A DNA stretch of 64,000 bases, from NCBI RefSeq assembly GCF_000720765.1, contig NZ_JODC01000004.1, positions 286,712 through 350,711 on the forward strand, read 5' to 3'. Shown in pieces: positions 42,971 through 52,110 of the stretch. The notes beneath the pieces were generated by a model. It ran no database searches. It worked only from the letters and a program-made list of their open reading frames with translations, and had not been told where the DNA came from. Position 1 is the first letter of the stretch, and the number at the start of each line of letters is the position of its first letter. This DNA comes from Streptomyces sp. NRRL S-646 (GTDB lineage: Bacteria; Actinomycetota; Actinomycetes; Streptomycetales; Streptomycetaceae). The position numbers were made by a program, and so were the translations under genes.

Positions 42971-45164
42971 ATGTCCCGGACGCTGCACTTGGCCTCCTGG
43001 GCACGTATCGAGCCGTTCCTCGCCGACGCCCCGCACTCGGCACGCGCCGACAGCCTCGCTCTGGCCGCCCTCGGAATGGCCAGCGACTACGACGGCATCG
43101 CATTCAGCGCGCAGGACGTGACGGTGGACGAAGCGGGGCCGACCACCCGCAGCGAGCACCGTGAGGCACCTGCACAGCCGCGTCTCGCCCCACAATGGAA
43201 CGAGTTGCGGCTGGCCGGAAACCTACTGGGGCGCTCCCGCGCGCCAGTCTCCTCCCTCGTGTCCGTCACTCTGCCCGACGGCACCCCCCTCGTGGCGGCA
43301 GGAGACACCAAAGGCGAGGTCCGCCTGTGGGACCCGCTCTCCGGCACAGACTTCGGGCTACCTGTACGACGCGCTCCATACGCACGTGCCCTGGCTGTGC
43401 TGGCCGGCCACCAGGGAGAACCCCTCCTTGCGGTCGGCTGCGCCAACGGCGCGTGGCTCTACGATCCGCAGAGCGGCCGGATCGACCACCTCCCCGTTTC
43501 AGTCCCTGTGCACGCCCTGGCCGTCTTCGCCACAGCCGGCGGCAGTGCCCGGCTGGCGCTGGGCACCACCGAGGGCCTAGTGATCTGCGATCCTCTCGGC
43601 CGGCGGGGTGCTGTCCAGAACGCCCCGGGCAACCATGTGGGGCGATTCAGTCAAGGCCCTTGCAGCACTCCAACTGCCCACCGGCCAGCCCCTCCTCGCC
43701 GTCGGCAGAGAGGGCAGCACGGTCGAGATTCTCGATACCGAGTCGCTACGGCCGGTCACTCAGGTCGCGGGCCAAGGACGAGGGGTCTCGGCGCTCGCCC
43801 TGTACCTCGACCCTGACGGCAGGCCGCGGATGGCCGCGGCTTCACGGTCCACGGGCTCCGTGCGCAACTACGACGCGTGGACAGGCGAGGAGACCGCACC
43901 TGTCATCCGCGAGTCTGCCGTCGCCATCTGCTTGTACCCCGTCGGCCTAGATCCCCGCAAAGGAACGCTGCTTGCTCTAGGCCCCAGCCGGGGCGGGCCT
44001 GTACGCCTCTGGGACCCAGAAACTGGGGCGGCGGTGAGCGAGTTCGCAGCCGACCACGACAAGAGGGTCAAGGGCCTGGCTGTCCTCGACACGGGAGCAA
44101 AGGCACCGCTGCTGGTGTCCGGATCCGACGATCACACCGTGCGGATCTGGGACCCTTCCACCCCTGCATCACTCCGAGCTACACGCTGGGAAGAGCCGAG
44201 TGACGGTTCACTCCTGGCCCCAATGCCCATGCCGGGAAGGGCGACCCGCCTTGTGAGGCCGAGCTCCATACGCTTCCTCAACGTCACCGCAGCCGCCACC
44301 GGAGAAGTACTGCAGCAGGTCAGTCTGCCTGAAGAAGCGGCACCCGCAGGGCTGACCGCTATCACCAGCCACCTGTGGCCCAATGGATCGGTATCAGTGA
44401 TTGCCGGCACATTCCGGGGCGACATCTTCCGTTGGGACCAGGAAAACGGCTGGTTTCGCATGCATGATCCGATCCACGCGATGGAGCGGATCATGCCGAT
44501 ACATAGGCTGACCCGGACACGTGCCCTGACCACGTTCCGGGCAGATGGCACGGACCAGGTCTTCCTGGCCAGCGGCACTAGTTCAGGCACCGTGACCTTC
44601 CACGACTTGGACACCCGCGAGCCGTGGTCTGTCATCCATGAAAGAGGAGCCGTCCGCGCCCTGGCGGCTCTGCCACACCCGGAAGGCGTGATGACGGCCT
44701 TCTCGGCCGCTGCCACCGTACGGTTCTGCCGTCCCGAGCAGCCATCCGCACCACTACTCCCCCGGCGTATCGGCGTCGTCGGCTGCCTGACCACATGGAC
44801 GGCGGAGGACGGTTCTATCCTCCTCGCCACCGGAGGCTCCGACGGCACCGTCCGCCTCTGGTCCCCGGAGGCACCGAAGCGGGAGGCGTACCCCGTACTG
44901 CACGGCCATCAAGGCCCGATCACCGCCATTACTAGCTTCCAAGCTTCACCCACCGCACCATGCCTCCTTGCCACGGCGGGCCAACAGGACACCACCGTGC
45001 GAGTGTGGGACCCCCGCACGGGCGAGGAACTGGCGCGTGTCGTCACTGGCGCTGCTCTGACGTCACTCTGCGCCCTGCCCATCGGGGGCGATCCGCAGCT
45101 CTCGGATCCGCTGCTTGCCTTCGGCGGACCGGCGGGCGCGGGTGCGATTTCGGTCAAGCTGTGA
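42971..45164 (+). pseudogene. WD40-repeat protein, 5' end lost and frameshifted
   Basis: A WD40 beta-propeller gene in two frames. The first part (to about 43610) has repeats such as GEVRLWDPLSG; the second (to 45164) has VRLWDPETGA, HTVRIWDPST, GTVRLWSPEA and TTVRVWDPRTGE. Deleting one G in the GGGG run near 43607 restores one continuous frame across the junction (DPLGRRVLSRTP...WGDSVKALAAL). The amino end is missing: sequence before about 42970 is IS701 DNA and no start signal is seen. In Streptomyces such propellers are often the carboxy part of large signalling or effector proteins with protease, TIR or kinase domains; what the lost part held is unknown. Confidence 0.8.
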
Positions 45165-45250
45165 GCCAAGCAGGGCCACTCGTAATGCCTAGGGCGGGGT
45201 ACGGTCCCTACAAGCAGGGCTGTTGATTGAGCCCCAAGGGTGCACTACTA

Positions 45251-46933
45251 CTGAGCCCGGATCCACCGGCTTGATTCCCGGTTGATCGTTTCGGGGTCGT
45301 GCAGGCCGTGCTGGGGCTGAGTTGCGGATTCGGGCATGGGGTGGCCGCTGGTCTGCCCAGCTCTTCCACTCTGTCCACAGGTCTCGGGCCCTTTCGGGTG
45401 GGTCGGGCAGGGAATGTCAGTGGGCCGGTGGTGCGTGCACTGTGCTGAAGAGCTGGTTGAAGTCCTCGTTCCAGGGCCAGCGTTCGGGCAGGTGCAGGGT
45501 GAGGCGGCGGGCGGAGCGGGCCAGGCGGGCGGGCACGTTGATCAGGTGGTCACGGATGGTGGCGGTGGTCGCTTTGGCATGGAACGCGGAGGCCAGGGTG
45601 CCGGCGGCGCGGGTCAGGTTGTGTGCCAGGGCCGCCAGGGCGAGCCACGCGGCATTGGCCTGGAAATGACCGGACGGCGCGTGGGCGAAGCCGCTGTTCT
45701 TGACATCGGCGATCACCTGCTCGACGACAGCGTGCCGGCGGTGATCACGCTCGGCATCCCTCAAGGCGAGCGGGGAGTCGGTGAACGCGGCGTGGTAGCG
45801 CCAGGTGTCGAAGAGCGTGCCCTGCCCGGCGGGAACGGTACCGGCGCTCAGGCGCTTGACGCGGCGCACGATCAGTCGGGCGGTGACCTGCTGTTTCTTC
45901 GGCTTGGAAGTGAAAGCGGTGTAGCGGATCTCGGCTATCTCGGCATCGGAGATCCAGCACTGGCCCTCCTCGTCCCAGACCGCTTGGGGATATTTGATCG
46001 GTGTCCAGGCGTCCTCGTCGATGCGGGCGATGGTGGCTTTGACGGAGGCGTTCATCCGCATGGTGATGGAGAAGCGGGCCCCCAGGGCCCGGCAGGCGTT
46101 GATGACGTCGGTGCCGTAGAACGCGGAGTCCGCCCGCAGTACCAGCAGGCCGCTGGCGCCGCAGGCGCGTGCGGTGCGGATGGTCTCAGCGACGAACGCT
46201 GCCGCCCCGCGCGCGGAGTTCGAGGGTCCCTTGCGCAGCCTGGTGGCGGCGATCACGGGGGCGGACAGGGGTGTGGAGACGACGCCGAGCAGTGCATTCA
46301 GGCCCTTGACCTTGCTGTATCCGTATCCGGCGCCCTGTTTGGCGTAGCCGTGGGTGCGGCGGATGGTGTCGTCGATGTCCACGTATGCGGCCTGGTCCGC
46401 GCCGGGCAGCAGCGGGGTGTGACGGGCCAGTTCGTGCAGGAACCGGCGGGCCACGGCGTGCAGTTGCTTCACATGCCCGTGGGTGAAGGAGCGCAGGAAC
46501 GACCCGAGCGTGGACGGGGCCCGCACTTCGGAGAACAGGCGGCCCATCGCGCCGTGCCGCAGCCGGTCCATGTCGTCGATGCTGTCGGCGCCCGCGGCCA
46601 TGCCGCCCACCAGCGACATCAGTTTCGCCGCTGAGAAGGCGCCGGTGCCGTCCTTCGAGGCGGGCAGCCGGACGTGCTCCCCGACCAGCGCGGGCAGACC
46701 GCACCGCTCGGCCAGCCGCACCACCGGCTCCAGCCCGCCGTACGCGATCAGGTTCGGATCATCGAACGCGGATGAGACCGCCACTGCGGCATGGGAACTT
46801 TGCATCTCGGAAGTGCCTTGTCGATCGTGCCTGATGTGGTCCTAGAAAAACCCCATCATCGCAGGTCGCAAGGCACTTCTTCGTTTCTGGGTGAACCATC
46901 CACCGGCATCAAGCCGGGGTGATCCGGACTCAG
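45251..46933. mobile_element. Complete IS1380-family insertion sequence
   Basis: A 1,683-base element with imperfect terminal inverted repeats. The left end starts CTGAGCCCGGATCCACCGG (45251 on), and the reverse complement of the right end starts CTGAGTCCGGATCACCCCGG (from 46933). Inside is one intact transposase gene on the minus strand. The flanks show no matching short target duplication (TACTA left, CGCAC right), suggesting that DNA beside it was rearranged after insertion. A truncated second copy lies at 48922-49176. Confidence 0.88.
45417..46805 (-). CDS. IS1380-family DDE transposase
   Basis: A 462-residue transposase that is intact from start to stop. Expected DDE residues can be placed in AAYVDIDDTIRRTHG (first Asp), LLVLRADSAFYG (second Asp) and HAVVEQVIADVKNSGF (Glu). 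The family hallmark AYGGLEPVVRLAERCGL occurs near the amino end, and ANAAWLALAALAHNL follows the last acidic residue. No frameshift or missing motif is seen, so the element may still move. It fills most of the insertion sequence at 45251-46933. Confidence 0.93.
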   Translation of the reverse strand: MQSSHAAVAVSSAFDDPNLIAYGGLEPVVRLAERCGLPALVGEHVRLPASKDGTGAFSAAKLMSLVGGMAAGADSIDDMDRLRHGAMGRLFSEVRAPSTLGSFLRSFTHGHVKQLHAVARRFLHELARHTPLLPGADQAAYVDIDDTIRRTHGYAKQGAGYGYSKVKGLNALLGVVSTPLSAPVIAATRLRKGPSNSARGAAAFVAETIRTARACGASGLLVLRADSAFYGTDVINACRALGARFSITMRMNASVKATIARIDEDAWTPIKYPQAVWDEEGQCWISDAEIAEIRYTAFTSKPKKQQVTARLIVRRVKRLSAGTVPAGQGTLFDTWRYHAAFTDSPLALRDAERDHRRHAVVEQVIADVKNSGFAHAPSGHFQANAAWLALAALAHNLTRAAGTLASAFHAKATTATIRDHLINVPARLARSARRLTLHLPERWPWNEDFNQLFSTVHAPPAH

Positions 46934-47142
46934 CGCACCAGGAAAGGGGGGTTCTGACAGTACCTGTATCACCAGGGTCTCCCAGATGTGCACAACGCCT
47001 GTCAACCTGGCGTGAGTCGCAAGCGCCGACAGCACTCCATGGACACGCACTGCAGCTTTACCTCCATCAGCTCAATTCAGCTGCTGCCCCGAATGCGTGA
47101 CCGTGTCGGCGCATTTTGGCACGACAGAAGGAACGGATACCA

Positions 47143-47964
47143 ATGACGGACAACCAATTCACCACTCACACGGAACTTTTCGATCTGAGTGGGAAGTACG
47201 CACTTGTCACTGGCGGCACCAAGGGCATTGGGATGATGATTGCGCGCGGCCTTCTCCAGGCGGGCGCCCGCGTCGTCATCAGCTCACGTAATGCGGACAC
47301 GTGCGCGGAGGCACAGCAGCTGCTATCTGAATTCGGTGACGTCCAAGCAATTCCCGCCGACCTGTCCAGGCACGACGAGTGCCAGCGCCTCGCTGATCTC
47401 GTCATGGCCGACTCGGAACGCCTGGACATCCTCGTCAACAACGCGGGAGCGATGCGTAGCGATCCGCTGGAGACGTTCCCGGACGAGGCCTGGGATGCAG
47501 TGCTCGACCTCAACCTCAAGTCGCCGTTCTGGCTGGTGCAGGCACTGCTTCCCGCACTTCGCAGGGCGGGAACCGCCGATGATCCGGCACGGATCATCAA
47601 CATCGGCAGTATCGCCGCCATCCACGTCGCCCAGGCGCCCACCTACTCGTACGCCAGCAGCAAAGCGGCTCTCCATCAGCTCACCAGAGTGCTTGCCCGG
47701 GAGCTGGGTCCACAGCACGTCACGGTGAACGCGGTAGCACCGGGAGTCTTCCCGTCGCAGATGATGGGGGCCACGCTCGCTGCCATCGGCGACAAGATCG
47801 CGGCGGCGGCCCCTCTGCGCCGGCTCGGCCGCGACGACGACATGGCGGGTGCCGCCGTGTTTCTCGCCAGCCGGGCTGGGTCCTACCTCACGGGCGCCAT
47901 CATCCCGGTAGATGGCGGCACCGCGACGACTGCAACGGGTACTCCCCCCGTCATGGGCCACTGA
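47143..47964 (+). CDS. SDR family oxidoreductase
   Basis: A 273-residue short-chain dehydrogenase/reductase. It has the cofactor motif TGGTKGIG (about 23-30), NNAG in ILVNNAGAMRSDP, the catalytic Ser in INIGSIAAI, and the Tyr/Lys pair in YSYASSKAALHQL. The closing NAVAPGVFPSQ and SYLTGAIIPVDGG are standard. An Arg in SSRNAD after strand two favours NADPH. It would reduce a carbonyl or oxidise an alcohol; the substrate is unknown. The ATG at 47143 has AAGGA about ten bases upstream. It precedes an MmyB-type regulator by 32 bases on the same strand, a known pairing, and both sit between two IS1380 ends. Confidence 0.9.
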   Translation: MTDNQFTTHTELFDLSGKYALVTGGTKGIGMMIARGLLQAGARVVISSRNADTCAEAQQLLSEFGDVQAIPADLSRHDECQRLADLVMADSERLDILVNNAGAMRSDPLETFPDEAWDAVLDLNLKSPFWLVQALLPALRRAGTADDPARIINIGSIAAIHVAQAPTYSYASSKAALHQLTRVLARELGPQHVTVNAVAPGVFPSQMMGATLAAIGDKIAAAAPLRRLGRDDDMAGAAVFLASRAGSYLTGAIIPVDGGTATTATGTPPVMGH

Positions 47965-47996
47965 ATAGTACGGCTGAACGGGCCTATGGTAGGGGG

Positions 47997-48890
47997 ATGG
48001 CCACGATGGATCCACGCACCGAGATCCGGGAGTTTCTCAGCTCGCGTCGCGCCCGCATCGCACCCGAGCAGGCGGGCCTGCCCGCTTACGGCGGTAACCG
48101 CCGGGTAAAAGGTCTGCGCCGCGAGGAGGTCGCGCTGCTCGCGGGGGTATCGGTCGACTACTACGTGCGCATGGAGCGCGGCAGCCTCGCCGGTGCCTCC
48201 GACGGAGTGCTCGACGCGTTGGCCTCTGCCCTGCAACTCGACGAGGCCGAGCGCGACCACCTGTTCCACCTGGCGCGCCAATCCAGGGCGCCCCGCAGCC
48301 CACGCCGGCGCAGGCCTGCCGTGGCGGTGCGCTCGACGCTGCAGCAGGTGCTCGACGCGATCTCCGATGCGCCGGCCTGGATCGGTAACGGCCGTTATGA
48401 CGTGCTCGCCATGAATCAACTCGCTCGCGCGCTGTATTCACCGGTGCTGGCCGATTCGCGACGGCCCGCGAACACAGCGCGGTTCGTCTATCTGAAGCCC
48501 GAGGCGGCCAGAGATTTTTTTGTCGATTACGACCAAGTCGCCGGTGCCGTGGCTGCGAAGCTGCGCATGGAAGCCGGCCGCAATCCGCACGACGAGGAGC
48601 TGATCGCCCTGGTCGGCGAACTGTCAACGTGCAGTGAGCTATTTCGGCAGCGGTGGGCATCTCAGGACGTGCGGCTGCACCGGTCCGGCCGTAAGCGTAT
48701 GCACCATCCGGCCGTGGGCCAGCTCGACTTGGACGTCGAGTCCCTGGAACTGCCCGCCGAACCCGGCCTGCACCTCAACGTCTACACCGCACCCGCGGGC
48801 ACACCGACCGCTGACAATTTGGCGCTCTTGGCGTCGTGGGCGGCCACCCAACAGACGCTGGCGACCGAGCTCGAAGCACACAACGGATAG
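47997..48890 (+). CDS. Helix-turn-helix regulator with MmyB-like ligand-binding domain
   Basis: A 297-residue regulator. An XRE-type helix-turn-helix fills about 15-85 (GNRRVKGLRREEVALLAGVS, VDYYVRMERG). The MmyB-like ligand-binding domain follows (about 105-285), with DAPAWIGNGRYDVLAMNQLA, YDQVAGAVAAKLRMEAG and GQLDLDVESLELP. In actinomycetes these regulators commonly stand next to an SDR gene, which they control in response to a small, perhaps fatty-acid-like, ligand. Here the SDR gene is directly upstream in the same direction rather than divergent. GGGGG precedes the ATG directly, and a second ATG lies three codons in. Confidence 0.9.
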   Translation: MATMDPRTEIREFLSSRRARIAPEQAGLPAYGGNRRVKGLRREEVALLAGVSVDYYVRMERGSLAGASDGVLDALASALQLDEAERDHLFHLARQSRAPRSPRRRRPAVAVRSTLQQVLDAISDAPAWIGNGRYDVLAMNQLARALYSPVLADSRRPANTARFVYLKPEAARDFFVDYDQVAGAVAAKLRMEAGRNPHDEELIALVGELSTCSELFRQRWASQDVRLHRSGRKRMHHPAVGQLDLDVESLELPAEPGLHLNVYTAPAGTPTADNLALLASWAATQQTLATELEAHNG

Positions 48891-48921
48891 TCCAACCCCT
48901 TCAGCCGTACTAGGATCCGTT

Positions 48922-49176
48922 TCCCCGACCAGCGCGGGCAGACCGCACCGCTCGGCCAGCCGCACCACCGGCTCCAGCCCGCCGTACGCGATCAGGTTCG
49001 GGTCATCGAACGCGGATGAGACCGCCGCCGCGGCATGGGAAGATTGCATCTTGGAAGTGCCTTGTCGATCGTGCCTGATGTGGTCCTAGAAAAACCCCAT
49101 CACCGCAGTTCGCAAGGCACTTCTTCGTTTCTGGGTGAACCATCCACCGGCATCAAGCCGGTGGATCCGGGCTCAG
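48922..49176. mobile_element. Truncated second copy of the IS1380 element (transposase 5' end)
   Basis: These 255 bases repeat 46678-46933 in the same orientation with about ten differences. They hold the first 42 codons of the transposase (start at 49049, minus strand) and the outer terminal repeat ending CTCAG at 49176. The rest of the element is missing; the break is at 48922. With the complete copy at 45251-46933 it brackets about 2 kb of cargo. Confidence 0.9.
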
Positions 49177-49616
49177 GGGATCTCGACCAGGGGTGGCTCC
49201 CCCCACGGCGCTTCAAGCGCCTGCCGCAACGCCCCGACGGCGGCGGTGCCGATGCGTTCGGCCAGCTCTCGCTCGATCACGGCGAGCGCGACCTGGGCCC
49301 TGCGATGAACACGAACGCCTTCGCCAGTGGGACGGATCAGACGGCGGCGGGCGGAGGCGGGGTCAGAAGCCTGCTCCAGCAGCCCCATGCCGATCAGGCC
49401 GTGCACGGCCTGATGGACGGTCTGCCGAGTGACGCTGTTCCGGCGGGCGAGTTCGGAGATCGTGGTGCCCTGTTCGTCCAGGGTGGCGAAGACTGCCGCC
49501 TGCGCAACGGTCACCGGCTGCTCGCCCGCAGCCTCCATGCTGGCCAGCAACGCGTCGTCGCACCAACGCTTGGCCTCAGCGAGGAGCTGGGGCAGGTTCG
49601 GCGCGGGCGTGGTCAT
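49173..49616 (-). CDS. MarR family transcriptional regulator
   Basis: A 147-residue winged-helix regulator. The recognition region is TISELARRNSVTRQTVHQAV (about 52-71), and the wing follows in EQASDPASARRRLIRPTGEG. Flanking helices give the dimer interface. It is divergent from a cupin dioxygenase gene and shares with it a strong palindrome, so it probably represses that gene, the XapX pair and itself. Its TGA stop (49175-49173) lies inside the terminal repeat of the truncated IS1380 copy. The insertion may thus have replaced the original end of the gene, though the length is normal for the family. Confidence 0.88.
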   Translation of the reverse strand: MTTPAPNLPQLLAEAKRWCDDALLASMEAAGEQPVTVAQAAVFATLDEQGTTISELARRNSVTRQTVHQAVHGLIGMGLLEQASDPASARRRLIRPTGEGVRVHRRAQVALAVIERELAERIGTAAVGALRQALEAPWGEPPLVEIP

Positions 49617-49710
49617 GGCTCCTCAAAAGGACGGGATGCCGAGCATAGCGCCCCTTCGCGGGCGGCCCGATTCGGCAGACCTCCGCGTCACGGCGGGGTT
49701 CCCTACACGA

Positions 49711-49733
49711 GAATGTCAGGTAGCCTGACATTC
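49711..49733. promoter_or_regulatory. Perfect palindromic MarR-type operator
   Basis: GAATGTCAGG (49711-49720) and CCTGACATTC (49724-49733) form a perfect ten-base inverted repeat with a three-base centre TAG. It is 27 bases before the cupin ATG and 94 bases from the MarR start, in the divergent promoter region, and is the obvious target for the MarR protein. Binding is inferred. Confidence 0.7.
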
Positions 49734-49760
49734 ATTCGGCCCGTTGCACCGGAGGTTTCC

Positions 49761-50321
49761 ATGACCATGGAGTTCACCACCCCGTACCGATCCCGCTCAC
49801 GCATCCCCGCCGAGCCCGGCACGCCCTACTTCATCGAAAAGGGCATGGGCGACCGCGCCCACCTGTTCACCGACCTGGTCACCGTCTACGCCGGTGGCGA
49901 GCAGACCGAGAACACCTTCAACTTCTTCACCCTCGAAGGCCCCAAGGGCGACCTCATCCCCGCCCACTCCCACGCCGACACACACGAGGTCTTCTACGTC
50001 ACCGACGGCGCGGTCCGCCTCTTCGTCGAGGACCTCCAAGGCGAGCAGCACGAAAAGCTCCTGGGCACAGGCGACTTCGGTTTCGTACCCAAGAACTGCC
50101 CGCACGCCTACCGCATCGAGCGCCACCACAGCCGGATCGTCGGTGTCGCCGCGGGCCCGGGAAAGACCTTCGAGCGGTTCTTCGAGAGCCTCGGCACGCC
50201 CACCGACGAACTCGGCCTGCCGCAGAGGCCGTACGTGCCCGAACCCCACAAATTCGGCACCGTTCCGCTCCAGCACGACGTGCAGTTCCTGCCCGACCAC
50301 CAGTGGCGCACCGGCGCCTGA
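49761..50321 (+). CDS. Cupin dioxygenase, quercetin 2,3-dioxygenase type
   Basis: A 186-residue cupin. The metal site is HSHADTHEVFYV (two His and a Glu, about 74-85) with the third His in KNCPHAYRIERH (about 119). The whole sequence, including PAEPGTPYFIEKGMGDRAHL and TENTFNFFTLEGPKGDLIPA, matches Streptomyces proteins named quercetin 2,3-dioxygenase. These open flavonol rings with oxygen and a divalent metal, although the true substrate in soil bacteria may be another enol or phenol. GGAGG precedes the ATG by about five bases. It starts an operon-like run with two XapX genes and an esterase. Confidence 0.88.
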   Translation: MTMEFTTPYRSRSRIPAEPGTPYFIEKGMGDRAHLFTDLVTVYAGGEQTENTFNFFTLEGPKGDLIPAHSHADTHEVFYVTDGAVRLFVEDLQGEQHEKLLGTGDFGFVPKNCPHAYRIERHHSRIVGVAAGPGKTFERFFESLGTPTDELGLPQRPYVPEPHKFGTVPLQHDVQFLPDHQWRTGA

Positions 50322-50327
50322 CCCACC

Positions 50328-50474
50328 GTGACCTACCTCGAAGCACTGCTGGCCGGAACCCTGGTCGGCGCCCTGTACGCGGCGCTACGGGTCAAGGCCC
50401 CCGCTCCCCCTCCCGTCGCCCTGGCCGGTCTGCTGGGAATCCTGCTCGCGCAGAGCATCTTGGAACGGCTGTGA
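50328..50474 (+). CDS. XapX-domain small membrane protein (first copy)
   Basis: A 48-residue protein with two hydrophobic segments and the XapX (DUF1427) pattern: LLAGTLVGALYAALRVKAPA, then PPPVALAGLLGILLAQSI. The core (R-V-x-x-PAPP, GLLG) is clear. The start is a GTG at 50328, six bases after the cupin stop, so it is in the same operon. The function of XapX proteins is unknown. It overlaps the second XapX gene by four bases (GTGA). Confidence 0.82.
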   Translation: MTYLEALLAGTLVGALYAALRVKAPAPPPVALAGLLGILLAQSILERL

Positions 50475-50764
50475 GGGGCCGACACCGCACTCGGGCGGTC
50501 ACATTCGGCCGCCACCTCGCCGTCTCCTTCGGCGCCGGGCTGATCATGGGCGCCCTCTTCTGGGCCTGGAATCTCAGGGCACCGGCACCGCCCCTGCTGG
50601 GCCTCACCGGGCTCCTGGGAATCGGCCTCGGGGAGCGCGCAGCCACGTCGCTCGGCGCACGGATCGCCCGCCGCCGCGCCCCGGCAACACCACCCCAGGT
50701 ACCGCCCGCAGCCGATCCGGAGAAGACCCGCCGCTGCACCTGCGCCCCGTCCACCCCGCACTGA
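50471..50764 (+). CDS. XapX-domain membrane protein (second copy)
   Basis: A 97-residue protein that also matches XapX: FGAGLIMGALFWAWNLRAPA, then PPLLGLTGLLGIGLGERAA, with a basic amino end and a Pro-rich carboxy tail. The GTG start overlaps the stop of the first XapX gene, so the two are translationally coupled and their products may pair in the membrane. A tandem of two different XapX genes is uncommon in my knowledge of the family. Role unknown. Confidence 0.75.
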   Translation: MRGRHRTRAVTFGRHLAVSFGAGLIMGALFWAWNLRAPAPPLLGLTGLLGIGLGERAATSLGARIARRRAPATPPQVPPAADPEKTRRCTCAPSTPH

Positions 50765-50863
50765 ACCGCACGTCGGCCCCCGCCCGACCGGACTGCCCGC
50801 CCCTCCCACATCCCCCGGCGCAGCCCGCACAGCCGCCGCCCGTCTCGTTGGGAACGCCCCCGC

Positions 50864-51763
50864 ATGCCTTTGCCGCCCGAACTCGCCGCCCTGCTCGCCG
50901 TTCCAGCCCCCGCCCAGCTGCCCCTCCCGCCTGCCGCGCGCCCCGCCCCGGGCACACGGCTGCTGCGCGGCGCCGTCTACTCCGCCCCCGCCGGGATCCG
51001 ACCGCTCGAACTCGACCTGTGGCTGCCCGACGAGGTACAAGCCCCTCTGCCAGTCATCATCTACATCCACGGCGGCGGCTGGCGAACAGGCACCCGCACC
51101 GACATGGGACCCCGGTTGCGAACGTGGCGCCCCAGTCCCTTCGCCCGCCTCGCGCAGGCCGGATTCGCCGTCGCCAGCCTCGATTACCGTCTCACCGGCG
51201 AAGCCACCCACCCCGCCCAACTGGAGGACGTCACCGCCGCCAAGGCCTGGCTCGACACCCGCGCCGACGAACTCGGCCTGGACACCGGCCTCACCCTCGC
51301 CTGGGGCGAATCCGCCGGGGCCCACCTGGCCGCCCTGCTCGCCCTGACCACCCCGGTACGCGGCTGCATCACCTGGTACGGCCCCATGGATCTCACCACC
51401 CTGGCGGACCAGTCCCGGCCCGGCAGCTACGACTCCGCCAGCCCCACGACACGCGAAGCACTGCTGCTCGGAGCGCCCCCCGCCAAGGCCCCCGACCGCG
51501 CCCGCGCGGCCAGTCCGGTCACTCACGTCACCGCCGACGCCCCGCCCTTCCTCATCCTGCACGGCACCGACGACACGCTCATCCCGCTCGCCCAGGGCGA
51601 GCAACTCGCCACCGCCCTACGCGCGGCGGGAGCGCGCGTCGACTTCCGTCCCGTCCCCGGCGCCAACCACGCATGGGGCGGCCTGCCCGACGAAGAGGTC
51701 GAACGCTGCTTCACCACCTCCCTGGACTTCGCCCGCGCACTGACCATGCCGCAACGGCCTTAA
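50864..51763 (+). CDS. Alpha/beta hydrolase, esterase (BD-FAE/HSL-like)
   Basis: A 299-residue esterase. The oxyanion motif is YIHGGGWRTG (about 67-76), the nucleophile elbow is AWGESAGAHLAALLAL, and the acid and base lie in LILHGTDDTLIPLAQGEQ and VPGANHAWGG. There is no signal peptide, so it is cytoplasmic. These enzymes cut small esters or lactones. It follows the second XapX gene by 99 bases on the same strand. It may process the product of the cupin dioxygenase, for example a depside ester, which would make a small ring-cleavage pathway; that is inference. Confidence 0.85.
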   Translation: MPLPPELAALLAVPAPAQLPLPPAARPAPGTRLLRGAVYSAPAGIRPLELDLWLPDEVQAPLPVIIYIHGGGWRTGTRTDMGPRLRTWRPSPFARLAQAGFAVASLDYRLTGEATHPAQLEDVTAAKAWLDTRADELGLDTGLTLAWGESAGAHLAALLALTTPVRGCITWYGPMDLTTLADQSRPGSYDSASPTTREALLLGAPPAKAPDRARAASPVTHVTADAPPFLILHGTDDTLIPLAQGEQLATALRAAGARVDFRPVPGANHAWGGLPDEEVERCFTTSLDFARALTMPQRP

Positions 51764-51823
51764 CTTGTCCTACCTTTCCAGGCGTGGGTCTGAACCCTCT
51801 CCGCTGCGACGCTGCGGTGGCTA

Positions 51824-52005
51824 GAGGGCGTCTGAAAAGCCGGTCAGCGGGCTGATCTTGCGATGCGCCACACGAGGAGCATGGCCATGGTGAGGTAGAT
51901 GGCGTTCTCCGAGCAGACGCGCAGGTGCTCGTAGTCCTTCGACAGCCGGCGACACCGTCCCAGCCAGGCGAACGTCCGCTCTACCACCCAACGCCGCGGG
52001 ACCAC
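51824..52005 (-). pseudogene. IS5-family transposase, 3' remnant
   Basis: The last 54 or so codons of an IS5-type transposase remain on the minus strand: [40 protein letters not shown] and [13 protein letters not shown], ending at 51844. They contain the Glu of the DDE triad in VERTFAWL. The outer end GAGGGCGTCTGAAAAGCC starts near 51824 and looks like the terminal repeat. The remaining two thirds of the element are missing upstream of about 52005. Confidence 0.85.
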
Positions 52006-52110
52006 GGGTCTGCCGGGGTGGGTCGGGTGTTGGCTGGCAGCGGCGGGTAGATACAGGGCGAGAAGGTGGTCCTGTACCGCGTCGGGGAGGCGAGGTGGTG
52101 CGCCGGACGG

